Below, in pieces: positions 60,890 through 64,000 of a DNA stretch of 64,000 nucleotides. Source of the DNA: Nocardiopsis sp. N85 (lineage in GTDB: Bacteria > Actinomycetota > Actinomycetes > Streptosporangiales > Streptosporangiaceae); contig NZ_JARBUT010000025.1 in the NCBI RefSeq assembly GCF_028882275.1, positions 27,644-91,643 of the forward strand, read 5' to 3'. The notes under the pieces were generated by a model, which saw nothing but the letters and a program-made list of their open reading frames with translations, searched no databases and was not told the origin of the DNA. How positions within the stretch are numbered: position 1 is the stretch's first letter; every line of letters starts with the position of its first letter. A program made the position numbers and the translations under genes.

Positions 60890-61301
60890 CGGCCGTCCCC
60901 GGACCCGGTGGCGGGCTCCGGTGTCGGAGACGCGTTCGAGGGCGGTGTCCACGGGGCGCCGCCCTCCGTCGTGTCGGCACCCCGCGCCGCGGGGACGGAA
61001 GGGACGTGAGAGGCGTGTGAGCCTCATGGTCCGGGTGAGTGACGCACCGTCCCCCACCGCTCCGGTAGCGGGGTCGTAATACGGCGGGAACGAATCAGTC
61101 GGAACGTGTCATTCGGTGTGAAAAATTCACACGTGATAGAGGTCGCGTGAGATGCAGGACACATTTTGTACCACCCGGGCGGGCATTGGGGTAGACCCGT
61201 AACAACGGGACAACCGCTGAACCAGCCGCCATCCGTACTCCGAGCACACGGTCGAGGGAGTGCCACGGAGCCGCGCGGCCCATCGAGAAGGCGATGACGA
61301 C
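60890..61301. other. Gene-free region between cysM and the beta-lactamase-fold gene
   Basis: In M. tuberculosis a rhomboid protease gene and murI occupy this interval (from memory); here neither is present in any frame. It holds GC-rich weak hairpins after cysM (about 60930-61000) and an AT-rich patch with the palindrome at 61116-61132. Confidence 0.5.
61116..61132 (+). promoter_or_regulatory. Palindrome GTGTGAA-AAA-TTCACAC upstream of the putative cAMP phosphodiesterase
   Basis: Perfect 7-bp arms with a 3-bp spacer. The half-sites TGTGA and TCACA match CRP, but the spacing between them is 5 rather than 6. It is about 170 bp before the start codon at 61302. Confidence 0.5.
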
Positions 61302-62054
61302 GTGCGACTCACGATTATCGGCTCCTCCGGGAGCTTCCCGGGCCCGGACAGCCCGGCCTCCTGTTACCTGGTCGAGGCCGACGGCTTCCGTCTGCTGCTC
61401 GACATGGGCAACGGCTCGCTCGGCGCCCTGCAACGGCACATCGACATCTACTCCGTCGACGCGGTCTACCTGAGCCACCTGCACGCCGACCACTGCTTCG
61501 ACCTGTGCTCGTACTGGGTCGCCCGCATGTTCCATCCCGAAGGCGTCAAACCGAGGATCCCCGTCTACGGACCCGGCGGCGTCGCCCACCGCGTCGCCGA
61601 GGCCTACGGCCTGGAGCCCGACCCGGGCATGACCGAGGTCTTCGACTTCCACGAGCTCACCCCCGGTTCCTTCGGGATCGGACCGTTCTCCGCCCGTGTC
61701 GACCACGTCAACCACCCGGTGGAGGCCTTCGGCATCCGGCTGGAGCACGACGGATCGAGCATGGTCTACTCCGGGGACACCGGCGCCTGCGACTCCCTCG
61801 TGGAGCTGGCCGCCGACACCGACCTGTTCCTGTGCGAGGCCGCCTTCCAGGATCACCTCGAACACCCCAAGGACATGCACCTGACCGGCAGCGAGGCCGG
61901 CGATCACGCCGACCGTGCCCGAGCGCGCAGCCTCTTGCTCACCCACCTGGTGCCGTGGAACGACGACGAGATCACCCTCGCCGAGGCCCGGTCCACCTAC
62001 GCGGGTCCCATCGATCTGGCCCGCAGCGGCCGGACGCACACCATCGGGCGCTGA
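61302..62054 (+). CDS. Metallo-beta-lactamase-fold phosphodiesterase-like protein (Rv1339-type)
   Basis: A 250-residue MBL-fold hydrolase: zinc motif H59-L-H61-A-D63-H64, later His in ARVDHVNHPVEAFG, Asp in VYSGDTGACD, and LLLTHLVPW. The order mec-cysO-cysM-(this)-rph-rdgB matches the M. tuberculosis Rv1334-Rv1341 region, where Rv1339 has been reported as an atypical cAMP phosphodiesterase (from memory). RNase Z-type activity is an alternative from the fold alone. GTG 61302 has GAAGG 10 nt upstream. Confidence 0.85.
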   Translation: MRLTIIGSSGSFPGPDSPASCYLVEADGFRLLLDMGNGSLGALQRHIDIYSVDAVYLSHLHADHCFDLCSYWVARMFHPEGVKPRIPVYGPGGVAHRVAEAYGLEPDPGMTEVFDFHELTPGSFGIGPFSARVDHVNHPVEAFGIRLEHDGSSMVYSGDTGACDSLVELAADTDLFLCEAAFQDHLEHPKDMHLTGSEAGDHADRARARSLLLTHLVPWNDDEITLAEARSTYAGPIDLARSGRTHTIGR

Positions 62055-62183
62055 GGAGCGCGTACGGCGGAGGGAACGCGGGTGGGGGCGTGCGAGTGAC
62101 CAGGGCGTGGTGGGCGTCCCATCCGCGTGCGGCTTCCCCGCTCCCGCCCCCCGTGACGACCGCGCACGTATACGCTCTTGTCC

Positions 62184-62903
62184 ATGGCCCGACCTGACGG
62201 ACGAGTTCCGACACAACTCCGCCCCGTGACGATCACCCGCAATTGGCTCCGCCAGGCGGAAGGCTCCGCGCTCATCGAGTTCGGGGACACCCGCGTGCTG
62301 TGCGCCGCCACCGTCGAGGACGGTGTCCCGCGCTGGCGCCGAGGCACCGGCGAAGGGTGGGTCACCGCCGAGTACGCGATGCTGCCCCGAGCCACCGACA
62401 CCCGGGGCACCCGGGAGTCGGTGCGCGGCAAGATCGGCGGACGCACCCACGAGATCTCCCGCCTGATCGGCCGCTCCCTGCGCGCGGTCGTCGACTTCAA
62501 GGCGATGGGGGAGCACACCATCACCCTCGACTGCGACGTGCTCCAAGCAGACGGGGGGACCCGTACCGCCGCCATCACCGGCGCCTACGTGGCGCTCGCC
62601 GACGCCACGAAGTGGCTGCGCAAGCGGCGCAAGCTCAAGAACAACCCGCTCACCGGCTCGCTCGCGGCCGTGAGCGTCGGTGTCGTCCAGGGCCAGCCCC
62701 GGCTGGACCTCAATTACCTGGAGGACTCCGTCGCCGACACCGACATGAACGTCGTGGTCACCGGTGACGGCAGGTTCATCGAGGTACAGGGCACCGCCGA
62801 GGGCGTCCCGTTCGACCGGGAACTGCTCGACAAGCTGCTCGACATGGCCGTCGGCGGCTGTGAGGAGTTGACCGCCATCCAGAAGAAGGCTTTGGCGGAG
62901 TGA
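62184..62903 (+). CDS. rph: Ribonuclease PH
   Basis: Phosphorolytic 3'-5' exonuclease trimming tRNA precursors. A 239-residue protein: MARPDGRVPTQLRPVTITRN start, SALIEFGDTRVLCAATVEDG, GEGWVTAEYAMLPRAT, RESVRGKIGGRTHEISRLIG (phosphate-binding Arg residues) and DCDVLQADGGTRTAAITGAY. ATG 62184 lies 7 nt after TACGCT (62171-62176) with no ribosome site, so probably leaderless. Its stop overlaps a GTG of the next frame. Confidence 0.96.
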   Translation: MARPDGRVPTQLRPVTITRNWLRQAEGSALIEFGDTRVLCAATVEDGVPRWRRGTGEGWVTAEYAMLPRATDTRGTRESVRGKIGGRTHEISRLIGRSLRAVVDFKAMGEHTITLDCDVLQADGGTRTAAITGAYVALADATKWLRKRRKLKNNPLTGSLAAVSVGVVQGQPRLDLNYLEDSVADTDMNVVVTGDGRFIEVQGTAEGVPFDRELLDKLLDMAVGGCEELTAIQKKALAE

Positions 62904-62953
62904 CCGTATCCAAGGACATCCGGATCGGCGGCGTGACCGGAGAAGGGGGAACC

Positions 62954-63559
62954 GTGAAGATCGTCCTCGCCACCCGCAACGCCAAGAAGGTCCCGGAACT
63001 GCGGGCCATTCTCGCCGAGGCGGGCGTCACCGCCGAGGTCCTGGCGCTCGACGCCTTCCCGGACGCCCCCGAGGTCCCCGAGACCGAGCCGTCGTTCGTC
63101 GGCAACGCGCTCCTCAAGGCGCGGGCGATCGCCGCCCACACCGGCCTGCCGGCGGTGGCCGACGACTCGGGGTTGAGCCTCGACGAACTCCGCGGGATGC
63201 CGGGTGTGCTCTCCGCCCGCTGGGCGGGCCGCCTCGGCGGGGGAGACCAGGACCGCGCCAACCTGGAGTTGGTCCTGGACCAGCTGGCGGACACCCCGCC
63301 CGAACGGCGTGGCGGTGCCTTCGTGTGCGCTGCCGCCCTGGTCCTGCCCGACGGCACCGAGGTGGTCTCGGAGGGGGAGATGCGCGGCCGGGTGCTCCGG
63401 GAACCCCGGGGGGAGAACGGGTTCGGCTACGACCCCGTGTTCGTCCCGGAGGGGGAGTCCCGCACGACGGCGGAGCTGTCCCCGGAGGAGAAGAACGCCA
63501 TCAGTCATCGGGGGATCGCCTTCCGGAGACTGGCGGCGGAGATCGCCGCGATGATCTGA
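62954..63559 (+). CDS. rdgB: XTP/dITP diphosphatase (RdgB/HAM1)
   Basis: Removes non-canonical purine nucleoside triphosphates. A 201-residue protein starting KIVLATRNAKKVPELRAILA, with ETEPSFVGNALLKARA, ADDSGLSLDELRGMPGVLSA, GENGFGYDPVFVP and ISHRGIAFR. GTG 62954 has AAGGGGGA close upstream and places the SHxTxNxxK-like motif right at the N-terminus; the frame also extends back to GTG 62900 overlapping rph. Cotranscribed with rph. Confidence 0.95.
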   Translation: MKIVLATRNAKKVPELRAILAEAGVTAEVLALDAFPDAPEVPETEPSFVGNALLKARAIAAHTGLPAVADDSGLSLDELRGMPGVLSARWAGRLGGGDQDRANLELVLDQLADTPPERRGGAFVCAAALVLPDGTEVVSEGEMRGRVLREPRGENGFGYDPVFVPEGESRTTAELSPEEKNAISHRGIAFRRLAAEIAAMI

Positions 63560-63568
63560 GGGACCGGA

Positions 63569-63592
63569 GCCCCGGGCCGAGGGTCCCGGGGC
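63569..63592 (+). terminator. First hairpin after rdgB
   Basis: Arms GCCCCGGG / CCCGGGGC (8 bp), loop of 8 nt, starting 9 nt after the rdgB stop. Confidence 0.45.
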
Positions 63593-63622
63593 CCGAGCTT
63601 CCCGGGGCCACGGCGACCCGTG

Positions 63623-63658
63623 ACGACGAGGGCGACCCCATGGGGTCGCCCTCGTCGT
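63623..63658. terminator. 36-bp perfect palindrome, terminator of rph-rdgB
   Basis: ACGACGAGGGCGACCCCA is followed directly by its exact reverse complement TGGGGTCGCCCTCGTCGT, giving an 18-bp stem with no free loop in the duplex form (about 16 bp with a 4-nt loop as RNA). Confidence 0.8.
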
Positions 63659-63894
63659 GGGCGGGGTATCGAGGAGACTCCCCGGACATCGAGAACACCC
63701 TCCCCGACCTGCGGTGGAGCGGATCCGTGCCAAGAAGTTCGGTTCAAAGTGGTTTGCGGCCTCGGGAAGCGGGGAGGACGAAGCCACATCCGACGAAACG
63801 GCCGCGAAGAACCACGGTCCCCGGTGTGGGGGATCGGATCCACAACGCGGCATCGCCTGTGAACAGGGGTTTTCCGCCCTGCCAAGCGGGTGAT
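63659..63894 (+). other. Non-coding region before the terminal promoter
   Basis: No coding frame or tRNA is evident. Less GC-rich patches such as AAGAAGTTCGGTTCAAAGTG (63732-63751) may carry further promoters or upstream activating sequence for the transcript starting at about 63930. Confidence 0.35.
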
Positions 63895-63923
63895 TTGACG
63901 TCGCAGAAGCTGTTGCCTACACT
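63895..63923 (+). promoter_or_regulatory. Strong sigma-70-type promoter at the right edge
   Basis: TTGACG, exactly 17 bp, TACACT: the best promoter in the window. No start codon with a ribosome site follows in the remaining 77 bases, so the product is a long-leader mRNA or a stable RNA (for example an rRNA operon) beyond the window. Confidence 0.7.
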
Positions 63924-64000
63924 CGAACGAGTCGCTGCGGGACGGCGAGACCCCTTCTGGGAGTGCTCGGAACCGGACCGTGAACAAGCGCCATACTCTC

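Overview
This is a GC-rich (roughly 70%), densely coded stretch of an actinobacterial chromosome. Gene content and order resemble the Streptomyces/Nocardiopsis type: rho-rpmE-prfA-prmC, then the atp operon, then a FilP/Scy-like coiled-coil gene beside an epimerase-thiolase-meaB group. Near the right end is the mycobacterial-type mec-cysO-cysM ... rph-rdgB order. A soil filamentous actinomycete, perhaps of the Nocardiopsis group, is my inference; no rRNA gene is present to confirm it.

Layout. 1-7.3 kb: rho (5' end cut by the window), a decayed TnpB transposon relic, rpmE, prfA, prmC, a TsaC/Sua5 gene and a WecA/TagO-type transferase. 7.5-15.5 kb: complete F1Fo ATP synthase operon (atpI, a small AtpZ-like gene, atpB-E-F-H-A-G-D-C). 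15.6-24.5 kb: DUF2550 protein, lipoprotein, cobalamin adenosyltransferase, secreted M28 peptidase, a five-gene ABC transporter/two-component/LiaF-like set, and nucS. 24.9-32.9 kb: acyl-CoA metabolism (3-hydroxyacyl-CoA dehydrogenase, methylmalonyl-CoA epimerase, thiolase, MeaB), two alpha/beta hydrolases and a FilP/Scy-like cytoskeletal protein. 33.0-37.0 kb: two tandem paralogous secreted GH18 chitinases. 37.3-44.3 kb: MarR regulator, isobutyryl-CoA-mutase-type large subunit, YbbN-like thioredoxin/TPR protein, cytidylate-kinase-like protein, ACT-domain malic enzyme, YqgE and DUF3039 proteins. 44.4-52.3 kb: an iron-regulated haem acquisition module. 52.5-64 kb: helicase, M43 metalloprotease, trpS, pncB-pncA, mec-cysO-cysM, a cAMP-phosphodiesterase-like metallo-beta-lactamase-fold protein, rph and rdgB. 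The window ends in a strong sigma-70-type promoter whose product lies outside.

The most system-like part is 44.4-52.3 kb. Two divergent transcription units flank a pair of DtxR/IdeR-type iron boxes. Leftward are two secreted proteins with LPxTG-type sorting tails, one carrying two HtaA haem-binding domains. Rightward are an HmuTUV-type ABC importer, a class E-like sortase and a small membrane protein. Together they suggest haem captured by sortase-anchored surface proteins and handed to the importer, an Isd-like plan built from HtaA parts.

Other points of interest: a TnpB fossil that keeps its right-end hairpin, a CysO carrier protein with two residues after its Gly-Gly, TGTGA/TCACA palindromes upstream of both the atp operon and the putative cAMP phosphodiesterase, and many genes with a -10 box only 6-8 nt before the start codon, implying leaderless mRNAs.
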